Assembly (NCBI GenBank): GCA_014526335.1
Contig: JACTAT010000060.1
Span: forward strand, 7,419,686 to 7,483,685
Direction: 5' to 3'
Origin: Chrysaora quinquecirrha
Lineage: Eukaryota > Cnidaria > Scyphozoa > Semaeostomeae > Pelagiidae
DNA: 64,000 bases
Every line of letters starts with the position of its first letter. Position 1 is the first letter of the stretch. The translations under genes and the position numbers were made by a program. Of this stretch, positions 11,141-23,830 are shown piece after piece. The notes beneath the pieces are model-generated. The model made no database searches. It was given only the letters and a program-made list of their open reading frames with translations, and was not told the origin of the DNA.

Positions 11141-12887
11141 TTTAAGAGGAAAGCTTGTTTTGAATGTCAGTTTGTGATGCATTGAATGCTGTCTTAAGAA
11201 AATATTGCATATTACTCTGAAGAAACTCTGACTTCTCCGACGGCACATTGGCTTTGCTGTGAATTTTTAAATTGAAAGCTTCAAGCAGTTTTTTTTTCAT
11301 CGAGCCTGCCATTCTCAAGCAGTAGAGAGCATTTTTGTTTTATTTTTTTATAAGTTGTTGAGAATTAGTCTCACTATTGTTTTCCATAGTTGCAGATGCT
11401 TTTTTGAGGAAACGTCTGCATTGTCTGTTATTTTGCTCTCTTTTGGAGGAGCATCGGTTTTTTAAGATTTCGAGCTCTTTTTTGGCTCCAAATTGGAGGG
11501 ATGAGGTCGCTTATTTTTTTGAAGAGAGAAGCTTGCCTCCACACCGTTCAACAAAGTTTAGAGCACGTTGGAGGCAGCATGCATGGTTGCAGAAGGAAGA
11601 AACATTTTGAAAGCAATCAAAACATTGATGAGATTCACGTAAGCCTAAGAAAGCCAAAATGTTATTTTGCTCTTTTTTTGGAGGAGCATCAGTTTTTAAA
11701 GATTTCGAGCTCTTTTTTGGCTCAAAGTTGGAGGGATGAGGTCGCTTATTTTTTGAGGAGAGAAGCTTGCCTCCACACCGTTCAACAAAGTTTAGAGCAC
11801 GTTGGAGGCAGCATCCTTGCTTGCAGAAGGAAGAAACGTTTTGAAAGCAATCAAGGCATTGATGAGATTCACCTAAGCCTAAGAAAGCCAAAAGTTTCTC
11901 TGATAAACACACTTTTCGTTTACGCTCCCAAGCAACAGTAACATACAAAAGAAAAGGAAAGACGCTTTTTTCAATTCATGCAAACCGTTTGTATCGATAG
12001 CTTGCATTTCACGTTGCTTTTTTCGTCCTTACCGCTGTAAAGCTCCGCCAACACTCCGCAATCAAGAACTTCAAAATAGTGCATGAAGACACTATTTGCC
12101 TTAGACAAAGAAAGATCTTTTCTTGGTCGTTTTCCTTTGATTTATAAACTGTTCGTTTGACTTGGATTGCAAAGTCAGATACAGCTTCAAGGAGAAACTT
12201 CTTATCATTCCTCTTGTCAATCTTATCAACAGAAGGAGACTTATCAGATGACTTTAAAGAAGGAAGAGAAGCACTGGATTCATTTTTTTGAAATAAAACC
12301 ATTTCCCCTTCGAAAAATTTTTTTTGATAGAACTCTTCTCCATCTGGCATTTTCAATTTGTACATGCCACCAGAGAGAGTCTCCGCCACTTTGTCAATAA
12401 CATTGACAGGAGCAAAAGGATCACGGCTTGCAACCATTTCCTTCGAACCTTCCAGTTCTGGATTTCTGACCAGCACTGAATCGCCAACTGAAAATTTGTC
12501 TCCAGGACAATTTTACATGACTCGTTCAATGTTGCAATGAATTGTGCATTTAGTGGCCATGATTGGAATCAGAAGAACAAACGTCAATGTCAGATGAAGA
12601 AGATTCTGACAGAGACAACAAACAAGCAAATGACTCATCATGGAGTACAATAGTATATCCTACAGAGCTTATTTCTCGATTCCTATGTATTGGAAATGGT
12701 ATATCGTCGATTGTTGAATGGTATGATTTGTTTATTTTGTTTGCCTTACCAGGTAGCAGGAGAGGCCACACTTTTCCTTGCTCTTTGGCTCGAAAACTTT
12801 GTAACAACTTCCTCAAGTACGCTTTAACTAATTTGTTTAAATTTTCTACTTGCCCTTGGTGTTGGGGTGTGTGTGGTCTTCCACGAA
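11141..12887 (-). repeat. Array 1 unit 3 (1747 bp) with internal duplication
   Basis: This unit is longer because the cysteine-rich segment is present twice. The landmark gagagaagcttg occurs at 11524 and 11758, an offset of 234 bp, which accounts for the extra length. Both copies encode the QC-x2-C-x7-C pattern, in one open frame (11948-11511). Confidence 0.85.
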
Positions 12888-14438
12888 TTTAAGAGGAAAA
12901 CTTGTTTTGAATGTCAGTTTGGGATGCATTGAATGCCGTCTTAAGAAGATATTGCATATTACTCTGAAGAAACTCTGACTTCTCCAAAGGCACATTGGCT
13001 TTGCTGTGAACTTTTAAATTGAAAGCTTCAAGCAGTTTTTTTTTTCATCGAGCTTGTCATTCTCAAGCAGTAGAGAGCATTTTTGTTTTATTTTTTTATA
13101 AGTTGTTGAGAATTAGTCTCACTATTGTTTTCCATAGTTGCAGATGCTTTTTTTGAGGAAACGTCTGCATTGTCTGTTATTTTGCTCTTTTTTGGAGGAG
13201 CATTAGTTTTTAAAGATTTCGAGCTCTTTTTTGGCTCAAAGTTGGAGGGATGAGGTCGCTTATTTTTGAGGAGACACCGAACAAAGCTTGCCTCCACATT
13301 TTGAAAGCAATCAAAACATTGTTTAACAAAGTTTAGAGCACGTTGGAGGCAGTATGCATGGTTGCAGAAGGAATAAACGTTTTGAAAGCCATCAAGGCAT
13401 TGATGAGATTCACCTAAGCCTAAGAAAGCCAAAAGTTTCTCTGATAAACACACTTTTCGTTTATGCTCCCAAGCAACAGTAACATACAAAAGAAAAGGAA
13501 AGACGCTTTTTTCAATTCATGCATACCGTTTGTATAGATAGCTTGCATTTCACGTTGCTTTTTTCGTCCTTACCACTGTAAAGCTCCGCCAACACGCCGC
13601 AATCAAGAACTTCAAAAAAGTGCATGAAGACACTATTTGCATTAGACAAAGAAAGATCTTTTCTGGGTCGTTTTTCCTTTGATTTATAAACTCTTCGTCT
13701 GACTTGGATTGCAAAGTCAGATACAGCTTCAAGGAGAAACTTCTTATCATTCTTCTTATCATTCCTCTTGTCAATCTTATCAACAGAAGGAGACTTATCA
13801 GATGACTTTGAAGAAGGAAGAGAAGCACTGGATTCATTTTTTTGAAATAAAACCATCTCCGGTTTGAAAAAGTTTTTCTTATAGAACTCTTCTCTGTCTG
13901 GCATTTTCAGTTTGTACATGCCACCAGAGAGAGTCTCCGCCACTTTGGCAATAATATTAACAGGAGCAAAAGGATCACGGCTTGCAACCATTCCCTTCGA
14001 ACCTTCCAGTTCTGGATTTCTGACCAGCACTGAATCGCCAACTGAAAATTTGTCTCCAGGACAATTTTACATGACTCGTTCAATGTTGCAATGAATTGTG
14101 CATTCAGTGACCATGACTGGAATCAGAAGAACAATCGTCAATGTCAGATGAAGAAGATTCTGACAGAGACAACAAACAAGCAAATGACTCATCATGGAGT
14201 ACAATAGTATATCCTACAGAGCTTATTTCTCGATCCTATGTATTCGAAATGGTATATCGTCGATTGTTGAATGGTATGCTTTGTTTATTTTGTTTGCCTT
14301 ACCAGGTAGCAGGAGAGGCCACACTTTTCCTTGCTCTTTGGCTCGAAAATTTGTAACAACTTCCTCAAGTACGCTTTAACTAATTTGTTTAAATTTTCTA
14401 CTTGCCCTTGGTGTTGGGGTGTGTGGGTCTTCCATGAA
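12888..14438 (-). repeat. Array 1 unit 4 (1551 bp)
   Basis: A standard unit with a local rearrangement near 13270-13320, where a short piece around ttttgaaagcaatcaaaacattg is inserted into the cysteine-rich segment, separating LNFV from the downstream cysteines. Confidence 0.8.
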
Positions 14439-15946
14439 TTTAAGAGGAAAGCTTGTTTTGAATGTCAGTTTGGGATGCATTGAATGCTGTCTTAAGAAAA
14501 TATTGCATATTACTCTGAAGAAACTCTGACTTCTCCGAAGGCACATTGGCTTTGCTGTGAATTTTAATATTGAAAGCTTCAAGCAGTTTTTTTTTCATCG
14601 AGCTTGCCATTCTCAAGCAGTAGAGAGCATTTTTGTTTTATTTTTTTATAAGTTGTTGAGAATTAGTCTCACTATTGTTTTCCATAGTTGCAGATGCTTT
14701 TTTTGAGGAAACGTCTGCATTGTCTGTTATTTTGCTCTTTTTTGGAGGAGCATTAGTTTTTAAAGATTTCGAGCTCTTTTTTGGCTCCAAATGGGAGGGA
14801 TGAGGTCGCTTATTTTTTGAGGAGAGAAGCTTGCCTCCACACCGTTCAACAAAGTTTAGAGCACGTTGGAGGCAGTATGCATGGTTGCAGAAGGAATAAA
14901 CGTTTTGAAAGCAATCAAGGCATTGATGAGATTCACCCAAGCCTAAGAAAGCCAAAAGTTTCTCTGATAAACACACTTTTCGTTTATGCTCCCAAGCAAC
15001 AGTAACATACAAAAGAAAAGGAAAGACGCTTTTTTCAATTCATGCATACCGTTTGTATAGATAGCTTGCATTTCACGTTGCTTTTTTCGTCCTTACCACT
15101 GTAAAGCTCCGCCAACACGCCGCAATCAAGAACTTCAAAAAAGTGCATGAAGACACTATTTGCATTAGACAAAGAAAGATCTTTTCTTGGTCGTTTTCCT
15201 TTGATTTATAAACTGTTCGTATGACTTGGATTGCAAAGTCAGATACAGCTTCAAGGAGAAACTTCTTATCTTTCCTCTTGTCAATCTTATCAACAGAAGG
15301 AGACTTATCAGATGACTTTGAAGAAGGAAGAGAAGCACTGGATTCATTTTTTGAAATAAAACCATTTCCGGTTTGAAAAATTTTTTGATAGAACTCTTCT
15401 CCATCTGGCATTTTCAGTTTGTACATGCCACCAGAGAGAGTCTCCGCCACTTTGGCAATAATATTAACAGGAGCAAAAGGATCACGGCTTGCAACCATTC
15501 CCTTCGAACCTTCCAGTTCTGGATTTCTGACCAGCACTGAATCGCCAACTGAAAATTTGTCTCCAGGACAATTTTACATGACTCGTTCAATGTTGCAATG
15601 AATTGTGCATTCAGTGACCATGACTGGAATCAGAAGAACAATCGTCAATGTCAGATGAAGAAGATTCTGACAGAGACAACAAACAAGCAAATGACTCATC
15701 ATGGAGTACAATAGTATATCCTACAGAGCTTATTTCTCGATCCTATGTATTCGAAATGGTATATCGTCGATTGTTGAATGGTATGCTTTGTTTATTTTGT
15801 TTGCCTTACCAGGTAGCAGGAGAGGCCACACTTTTCCTTGCTCTTTGGCTCGAAAATTTGTAACAACTTCCTCAAGTACGCTTTAACTAATTTGTTTAAA
15901 TTTTCTACTTGCCCTTGGTGTTGGGGTGTGTATGGTCTTCCATGAA
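14439..15946 (-). repeat. Array 1 unit 5 (1508 bp)
   Basis: Close to the consensus. Homopolymer losses around 15355-15390 break the SH3-like segment frame. Confidence 0.85.
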
Positions 15947-17450
15947 TTTAAGAGGAAAGCTTGTTTTGAATGTCAGTTTGGGATGCATTGAATGCTGTCT
16001 TAAGAAAATATTGCATATTACTCTGAAGAAACTCTGACTTCTCCGAAGGCACATTGGCTTTGCTGTGAATTTTAATATTGAAAGCTTCAAGCAGTTTTTT
16101 TTTCATCGAGCTTGCCATTCTCAAGCAGTAGAGAGCATTTTGTTTTATTTTTTATAAGTTGTTGAGAATTAGTCTCACTATTGTTTTCCATAGTTGCAGA
16201 TGCTTTTTAGAGGAAACGTCTGCATTGTCTGTTATTTTGCTCTTTTTGGAGGAGCATTAGTTTTAAAGATTTCGAGCTCTTTTTGGCTCCAAATGGGAGG
16301 GATGAGGTCGCTTATTTTTGAGGAGAGAAGCTTGCCTCCACACCGTGAACAAAGTTTAGAGCACGTTGGAGGCAGTATGCATGGTTGCAGAAGGAATAAA
16401 CGTTTTGAAAGCAATCAAGGCATTGATGAGATTCACCCAAGCCTAAGAAAGCCAAAAGTTTCTCTGATAAACACACTTTTCGTTTATGCTCCCAAGCAAC
16501 AGTAACATACAAAAGAAAAGGAAAGACGCTTTTTTCAATTCATGCATACCGTTTGTATAGATAGCTTGCATTTCACGTTGCTTTTTTGTCCTTACCACTG
16601 TAAAGCTCCGCCAACACGCCGCAATCAAGAACTTCAAAATAGTGCATGAAGACACTATTTGCATTAGACAAAGAAAGATCTTTTCTTGGTCGTTTTCCTT
16701 TGATTTATAAACTGTTCGTATGACTTGGATTGCAAAGTCAGATACAGCTTCAAGGAGAAACTTCTTATCTTTCCTCTTGTCAATCTTATCAACAGAAGGA
16801 GACTTATCAGATGACTTTGAAGAAGGAAGAGAAGCACTGGATTCATTTTTTTGAAATAAAACCATTTCCCCTTCGAAAAAATTTTTTTGATAGAACTCTT
16901 CTCCATCTGGCATTTTCAATTTGTACATGCCACCAGAGAGAGTCTCCGCCACTTTGGCAATAACATTGACAGGAGCAAAAGGATCACGGCTTGCAACCAT
17001 TTCCTTCGAACCTTCCAGTTCTGGATTTCTGACCAGCACTGAATCGCCAACTGAAAATTTGTCTCCAGGACAATTTTACATGACTCGTTCAATGTTGCAA
17101 TGAATTGTGCATTCAGTGGCCATGATTGGAATCAGAAGAACAATCGTCAATGTCAGATGGAGAAGATTCTGTCAGAGACAACAAAGAAGCAAATGACTCA
17201 TCATGGAGTACAATAGTATATCCTACAGAGCTTATTTCTCGATTCTTATGTATTGGAAATGGTATATCGTCGATTGTTGAATGGTATGATTTGTTTATTT
17301 TGTTTGCCTTACCAGGTAGCAGGAGAGGCCACACTTTTCCTTGCTCTTTGGCTCGAAAACTTTGCAACAACTTCCTCAAGTACGCTTTAACTAATTTGTT
17401 TAAATTTTCTACTTGCCCTTGGTGTTGGGGTGTGTGTGGTCTTCCACGAA
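15947..17450 (-). repeat. Array 1 unit 6 (1504 bp)
   Basis: Very close to unit 5 in its left half, with several one-base homopolymer losses (16141-16340) and loss of the tt in accgttcaac at about 16345. Confidence 0.85.
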
Positions 17451-18970
17451 TTTAAGAGGAAAGTTTGTTTTGAATGTCAGGTTGGGATGCATTGAATGCT
17501 GTCTTAGAAAATATTGCATATTACTCTGAAGAAACTCTGACTTCTCTGAAGGCACATTGGCTTTGCTGTGAACTTTTAAATTGAAAGCTTCAAGCAGTTC
17601 TTTTTTCATCCAGCTTGCCATTCTCAAGCAGTAGAGAGCATTTTTGTTTTACTTTTTTTATAAGTTGTTCAGAAATAGTCTCACTATTGTTTTCCATAGC
17701 TGCAGATGCTTTTTTAGAGGAAACGTCTGCATTGTCTGTTATTTTGCTCTTTTTTGGAGGAGCATCAGTTTTTAAAGATTTCAAGCTCTTTTTTGGCTCC
17801 AAATTGGAGGGATGAGGTCGCTTATTTTTTGAGGAGAGAAGCTTGCCTCCACACCGGTGAACAAAGTTTAGAGCACTTGGAGGTAGCATGGATGGTTGCA
17901 GAAGGAAGAAACGTTTTGAAAGCAATCAAGGCATTAATGAGATTCACCTAAGCCTAAGAAAGTCAAAAGTTTCTCTGATAAACACACTTTTCGTTTATGC
18001 TCCCAAGCAACAGTAACATACAAAAGAAAAGGAAAGACGCTTTTTTCAATTCATGCATACCCTTTGTATAGATAGCTTGCTTTTCACATTGCTTTTTTCG
18101 TCCTCACCACTGTAAAGCTCCGCAAACACGCCGCAATCAAGAACTTCAAAATAGTGCATGAAGACACTATTTTAGACAAAGAAAGATCTTTTCTTGGTCG
18201 TTTTTCCTTTGATTTATAAACTCTTCGTCTGACTTGGATTGCAAAGTCAGATACAGCTTCAAGGAGAAACTTCTTATCATTCTTCTTATCATTCCTCTTG
18301 TCAATCTTATCATCAGAAGGAGACTTATGAGATTACTTTGAAGAAGGAAGAGAAGCACTGGATTAATTTTTTTGAAATACAACCATTTCCCCTTCAAAAA
18401 AATTTTTCTGATAGAACTCTTCTCCATCTGGCATTTTCAGTTTGTACATGCCACCAGAGAGAGTCTCCGCCACTTTGGCAATAACATTGACAGGAGCAAA
18501 AGGATCACGGCTTGCAACCATTTCCTTCGAACCTTCCAGTTCTGGATCTCTGACCAGCACTGAATCCCCAACTGAAAATTTGTCTCCAGGACAATTTTTC
18601 ATGACTCGTTCAATGTTGCAATGAATTGTGCATTTAGTAGCCATGACTGGAATCAGAAGAACAATCGTCAATGTCAGATGAAGAAGATTCTGACAAAGAC
18701 AACAAACAAGCAAATGACTCATCATGGAGTACAATAGTATATCCTACAGAGCTTATTTCTCGATCCTATGTATTCGAAATGGTATATCGTCGATTGTTGA
18801 ATGGTATGCTTTGTTTATTTTGTTTGCCTTACCAGGTAGCAGGAGAGGCCACCTTTTTCCTTGCTCTTTGGCTCGAAAACTTTGTAACAACTTCCCCAAG
18901 TACGCTTTAACTAATTTGTTTAAATTTTCTACTTGCCCTTGGTGTTGGGGTGTGTATGGTCTTCCATGAA
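17451..18970 (-). repeat. Array 1 unit 7 (1520 bp)
   Basis: A more diverged unit. It has a short deletion where the other copies read tttgcattagac (about 18172) and several substitutions in the cysteine-rich part, including loss of one cysteine codon near 17885. Confidence 0.8.
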
Positions 18971-20523
18971 TTTAAGAGGAAAGCTTGTTTTGAATGTCAG
19001 TTTGGGATGCATTGAATGCTGTCTTAAGAAAATATTGCATATTACTCTGAAGAAACTCTGACTTCTCCGAAGGCACATTGGCTTTGCTGTGAACTTTTAA
19101 ATTGAAAGCTTCAAGCAGTTTTTTTTTCATCCAGCTTGCCATTCTCAAGCAGTAGAGAGCATTTTTGTTTTACTTTTTTATAAGTTGTTGAGAATTGGTC
19201 TCACTATTGTTTTCCATATTTGCAGATGCTTTTTTTGAGGAAATGTCTGCATTGTCTGTTATTTTGCTCTCTTTTGGAGCAGCATCAGTTTTTAAAGATT
19301 TTGAGCTCTTTTTTGGTTCCAAATTGGAGGATGAGGTCGCTTATTTTTTGAGGAGAGAAGCTTGCCTCCACACCGTTCAACAAAGTTTAGAGCACGTTGG
19401 AGGCAGCATGCATGGTTGCAGAAGGAAGAAACATTTTGAAAGCAATCAAGGCATTGATGAGATTCACCTTAGCCTAAGAAAGCCAAAAGTTTTTCTGATA
19501 AACACACTTTTCGTTTACGCTCCCAAGCAACAGTAACATACAAAAGAAAAGGAAAGACGCTTTTTTTCAATTCATGCATACCGTTTGTATAGATAGCTTG
19601 CATTTCACGTTGCTTTTTTCGTCCTTACCGCTGTAAAGCTCCGCCAACACTCTACAATCAAGAACTTCAAAATAGTGTATGAAGACACTATTTGCATTAG
19701 ACAAAGAAAGATCTTTTCTGGGTCGTTTTTCCTTTGATTTATAAACTGTTCGTCTGACTTGGATTGCAAAGTCAGATACAGCATCAAGGAGAAACTTCTT
19801 ATCATTCTTCTTATCATTCCTCTTGTCAATCTTATCAACAAAAAGAGACTTATCAGATGACTTTGAAGAAGGAAGAGAAGCACTGGATTAATTTTTTTGA
19901 AATACAACCATTTCCCCTTCGAAAAAATCTTTCTGATAGAACTCTTCTCCATCTGGCATTTTCAGTTTGTACATGCCACCAGAGAGAGTCTCCGCCACTT
20001 TGGCAATAACATTGACAGGAGCAAAAGGATCACGGCTTGCAACCATTTCCTTCGAACCTTCCAGTTCTGGATTTCTGACCAGCACTGAATCGCCAACTGA
20101 AAATTTGTCTCCAGGACAATTTTTCATGACTCGAAAGATTTGGAAAGAGAAGATCCGAGGCATCAATGTTGCAATGAATTGTGCATTCAGTGGCAATGAC
20201 TGGAATCAGAAGAACAATCGTCAATGTCAGATGAAGAAGATTCTGACAGAGACAACAAACAAGCAAATTACTCATCATGGAGTACAATAGTATATCCTAC
20301 AGAGCTTATTTCTCGATTCCTATCTATCTGAAATGGTGTATCGTCGATTGTTGAATGGTATGATTTGTTTATTTTGATTGCGTTACCAGGTAGCAGGAGA
20401 AGCCACACTTTTCCTTGCTCTTTGGCTTGAAAATTTTGTAACAACTTCCTCAAGTGCGCTTTAACAAATTTGTTTAAATTTTCTACTTGCCCTTGGTGTT
20501 GGGGTGTGCATGGTCTTCCACAA
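18971..20523 (-). repeat. Array 1 unit 8 (1553 bp) with a 31-bp patch
   Basis: At 20133-20163 this unit carries 31 bp found elsewhere only inside the acidic segment of units 9 and 3' (for example 21886-21916). The patch is out of its normal place, inserted just before the caatgttgcaatgaa landmark. Confidence 0.85.
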
Positions 20524-22349
20524 ATTTAAAGAGGAAAGATTGTTTTGAATGTCAGTTTAGGATGCATTGAATGCCGTCTTAAGAAGATATTGCATATTGC
20601 TCTGAAGAAACTCTGACTTCTCCAAAGGCACATTGGCTTTGCTGTGAACTTTTAAATTGAAAGCTTCAAGCAGTTTTTTTTTCATCCAGCTTGCCATTCT
20701 CAAGCAGTAGAGAGCATTTTTGTTTTACTTTTTTTATAAGTTGTTGAGAAATAGTCTCACTATTATTTTCCATAGTTGCAGATGCTTTTTTTAGAGGAAA
20801 TGTCTGCATTGTCTGTTATTTTGCTCTTTTTTGGAGGAGCATCAGTTTTTAAAGATTTCGAGCTCTTTTTGGCTCCAAATTGGAGGAATGAGGTTGCTTA
20901 TTTTTTGAGGAGAGAAGCTTGCCTCCACACCATTCAACAAAGTTTAGAGCACGTTTGAGGCAGTATGCATGGTTGCAGAAGGAAGAAATGTTTTGATTGC
21001 AATCAAGGCATTGATGAGATTCACCTAAGCCTAAGAAAGCCAAAAAGTTCTCTGATAAACACACTTTTCGTTTACGCTCCCAAGCAACAGTAACATACAA
21101 AAGAAAAGGAAAGACGCTTTTTTTCAATTCATGCATACCGTTTGTATAGATAGCTTGCATTTCACGTTGCTTTTTTCGTCCTTACCACCGTAAAGCTCCA
21201 GCAACACTCCGCAATCAAGAACTTCAAAATAGTGCATGAAGACACTATTTGCATTAGGCAAAGAAAGATCTTTTCTGGGTCGTTTTTTCTTTGATTTATA
21301 AACTGTTTGTCTGACATGGATTGCAAAGTCAGATACAGCGTCAAGGAGAAACTTCTTATCATTTTTCTTATCATTCCTCTTGTCAATCTTATCAACAGAA
21401 GGAGACTTATCAGATGACTTTGAAAAAGGAAGAGAAGCACTGGATTCATTTTTTTGAAATAAAACCATCTCCCCTTCGAAAAAATTTTTCTCATAGAACT
21501 CTTCTCCATCTGGCATTTTCAGTTTGTACATGCCACCAGAGAGAGTTTCCGCCACTTTGGCAAAAACATTGACAGGAGCAAAAGGATCACGGCTTGCAAC
21601 CATTCCCTTCGAACCTTCCAGTTCTAGATTTCTGACCAGCACTGAATCGCCAACTGAAAATTTGTCTCCAGGACAATTTTTCATGACTCGTTTAATGTTG
21701 CAATGAATTGTGCATTCAGTTGATTGCAATGCATGTAGCTTGCGTAAGAAAGTTGCTTTTGAATTGCTGAATAGAGAATTAGAAAAAGTGACTGTGCTGA
21801 ACTCCTCCTCAACATCACTTTTGTCATCCTCAGACCGTTCTTCAGAAGGATTTGGTTCCTCAGAAGGGTCATCAGAGCTTCCAAAGAAAGATTTGGAAAG
21901 AGAAGATCCGAGGCATGACTGCATTACCTCATTGAAAGTGAAAGAGAAATCGTCTCTGCTTCTTTCAATGTCAACATGATTGCCAACATCCTCTAATGTA
22001 TCAAGATCACTATCAAGATCATGACTGGAATCAGAAGAACAATCGTCAATGTCAGATGAAGAAGATTCTGACAGAGACAACAAACAAGCAAATTACTCAT
22101 CATGGAGTACAATAGTATATCCTACAGAGCTTATTTCTCGATTCCTATATATCCGAACTGGTATATCGTCGATTGTTGAATGGTATGATTTGTTTATTTT
22201 GTTTGCGTTACCAGGTAGCAGGAGAGGCCACACTTTTCCTTGCTCTTTGGCTTGAAAACTTTGTAACAACTTCCTCAAGTACGCTTTAACTAATTTGTTT
22301 AAATTTTTTAGTTGCCCTTGGTGTTGGGGTGTGTATGGTCTTCCACGAA
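20524..22349 (-). repeat. Array 1 unit 9 (1826 bp), least reduced copy
   Basis: This unit retains about 299 bp (21721-22019) that the other units of array 1 lack. It gives a 319-codon open frame (22083-21124) covering the acidic linker, the SH3-like domain and the lysine-rich segment. Its integrase core end reads GQLKNL, so the catalytic Glu of GQVEN is Lys. It is continuous with the 5' part of the gene to the right. Confidence 0.85.
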
Positions 22350-23352
22350 CTATTCTAAAGCCATATTCAGTACTGAGCTGCTTGGTTAAATAATTCACAA
22401 ATTCCTTGCCATTCTCTTACTGAAGAATTTCAGGAGGGCCTTCAACATCAAAAAGAAATTTTGCAACATTGAATACAGATGATGCAGTCTTTTGTTTCAA
22501 TGAGAAGAGCCAACAGAATTTGCTGAAACAACACTTGATGCTAAGAATGTAGCGAAATCCCCAAGCATTCTCTTTTATGAAAGATCGCTTCTTCTGTGGT
22601 GCCAAATCCATTAAATCATACTGAAGCCTTTCATGGGGACGAAAAGATCTTATTGGCTTTGGAGGATGGGTTTGGGTCATAGACAAAGTAGTATTGACCC
22701 TGCGAAATTGGCAGTTTTAAGGAATGTTTTATTTTCTTAAAAACACCCTTTAAGAAGAACAATGCATTAAATGTCTTGCTTACGGCATTGACTCCGCCAG
22801 GGACACATGATCTGTTGCCATTCACCATAGAGTGGTGAATGTCTTCTAAAATTGCTTGAAGGTCATCTTCACAAACAAGGTCTTTAGATTCAAGCAAGCA
22901 TTTCTCGGTTTTCCTATAGGAGCTGTGAGTAATAACTGGGAGGTTGCTGTATTTGCCTAAAACAATATTTCCCAACAAATCGTATTTTAAGCTGTAAATA
23001 GGCTTCCTACAATTTCTGCCAAACCATAAATTTCTGCTGCTTTTTTAAATAAAAGAACGTATTGCCTGCATTTGTTTTTTGGAAAGAAATTTTGAAGCAA
23101 CAGCAACAACATATTGCCTGTGCTGAAAAGAGGACAAGACCAAAAACTTCAAAAACATGAAATAAAGAGGCTTTGTAATTGAACAACTGAAAGATAGAGG
23201 AACTGATGAATCGAAAGGACGGTTAAGAATCAAATCAATCATTGTGTGGTTCCTTTCTGGAGGGGTTACAGTAGGGTTTGGGGAGGCTAAGTAAGAAGGG
23301 AGTGTTTCATATTGAGAATCAGTATCACTTCTCTCAACTTCATTACTTGCAT
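22350..23352 (-). pseudogene. Integrase gene 5' part, copy A
   Basis: The product would be a retroviral-type DDE integrase like those of Ginger transposons or the KRBA2 family. From 5' to 3' the minus strand shows an acceptor (ctttttag) at 23353, an exon starting DASNEVERSDTDSQYE, then FLSKKQMQAIRSFI and a stop. In a further frame come DDLQAILEDIHHSMVNGN (zinc-binding N-domain region) and RLQYDLMDLAPQKKR with the first catalytic Asp. The second catalytic region reads EILQ-stop-ENGKEF: TAA at 22417-22419 and Asp changed to Glu. It then continues into unit 9. Several frame changes and the lost catalytic residues make it non-functional. No first coding exon is present to the right, because the duplicated block stops in the intron. 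Confidence 0.7.
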
Positions 23353-23637
23353 CTAAAAAGAAAAAGATTTGGATTACAGATCAAACTAATCAATTGTTTT
23401 AACTTTATACAACTTAACAACTAATAGAATAACTACTGGCTTGTTTATGAAACACAAACAATTATTAACAAAAGGACTATTTATCAAGTTTTTAGCCTTT
23501 CATTATAAAACACTTGGGCTAAATAGCATCATGATAAAAGATTTAACAGTAAAATATTGCCTTCACTAAGTTTTCATATGTATGAAAATTGCACAGCTAT
23601 TGACTTAAGCCAAAAACTGAATGGTGCCATCAGGAAA

Positions 23638-23830
23638 ATAGTAACTATTATTTTAGGGAGCGGTCATTAAGTATGTGCTCTGCCGGGGCGGAGGGTATTT
23701 AGGAGGGGTATGGGTTTTTTAGGTACATTTGGGTGGGGTATGAAGTAAATATTGAGGTTTTGGTGGGGGTATGAAACCAAAATCATTGTTTCCCAAAAAA
23801 TTCTTTCATGGTGGTGTGTATAGTACTTAT
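23638..23830. other. G-rich junction segment
   Basis: After the duplication break there is a G-rich stretch (ggggcggaggg, ggaggggtatggg, ggtggggtatg) that reads into the end of the neighbouring minus-strand frame. It looks like part of an interspersed repeat, but no second copy was found in this window. Confidence 0.3.

Larger units (their letters stand above)
8845..22349 (-). repeat. Tandem array 1: nine copies of an integrase gene 3' end
   Basis: Units of about 1.50-1.55 kb repeat head to tail, each beginning at tttaagaggaaag and ending at ggtcttccacgaa (plus-strand view). Read on the minus strand a unit encodes, in order: the end of an integrase core (GRPYTPQHQGQVENLNKLV), an acidic serine-rich stretch, an SH3-like integrase C-domain (GDKFSVGDSVLVRNPELEG), a lysine/serine linker (DKSPSVDKIDKRNDKK), a cysteine-rich patch (QCLDCFQNVSSFC) and a lysine-rich tail. 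The frame ends in TAA and the next integrase core starts one codon later. The fold order resembles Ginger/KRBA2-type or Ty3-type integrases. Indels break the frame in every unit. The array is joined at its right end to the rest of the integrase gene. Confidence 0.9.
19252..23637. repeat. Segmental duplication, copy A
   Basis: This block matches 29413-35301 nearly base for base, except that the other copy holds one extra repeat unit. It begins inside a unit at attgtctgttattttgctc and ends at gccatcaggaaa, after which the two copies have unrelated sequence. Confidence 0.85.
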
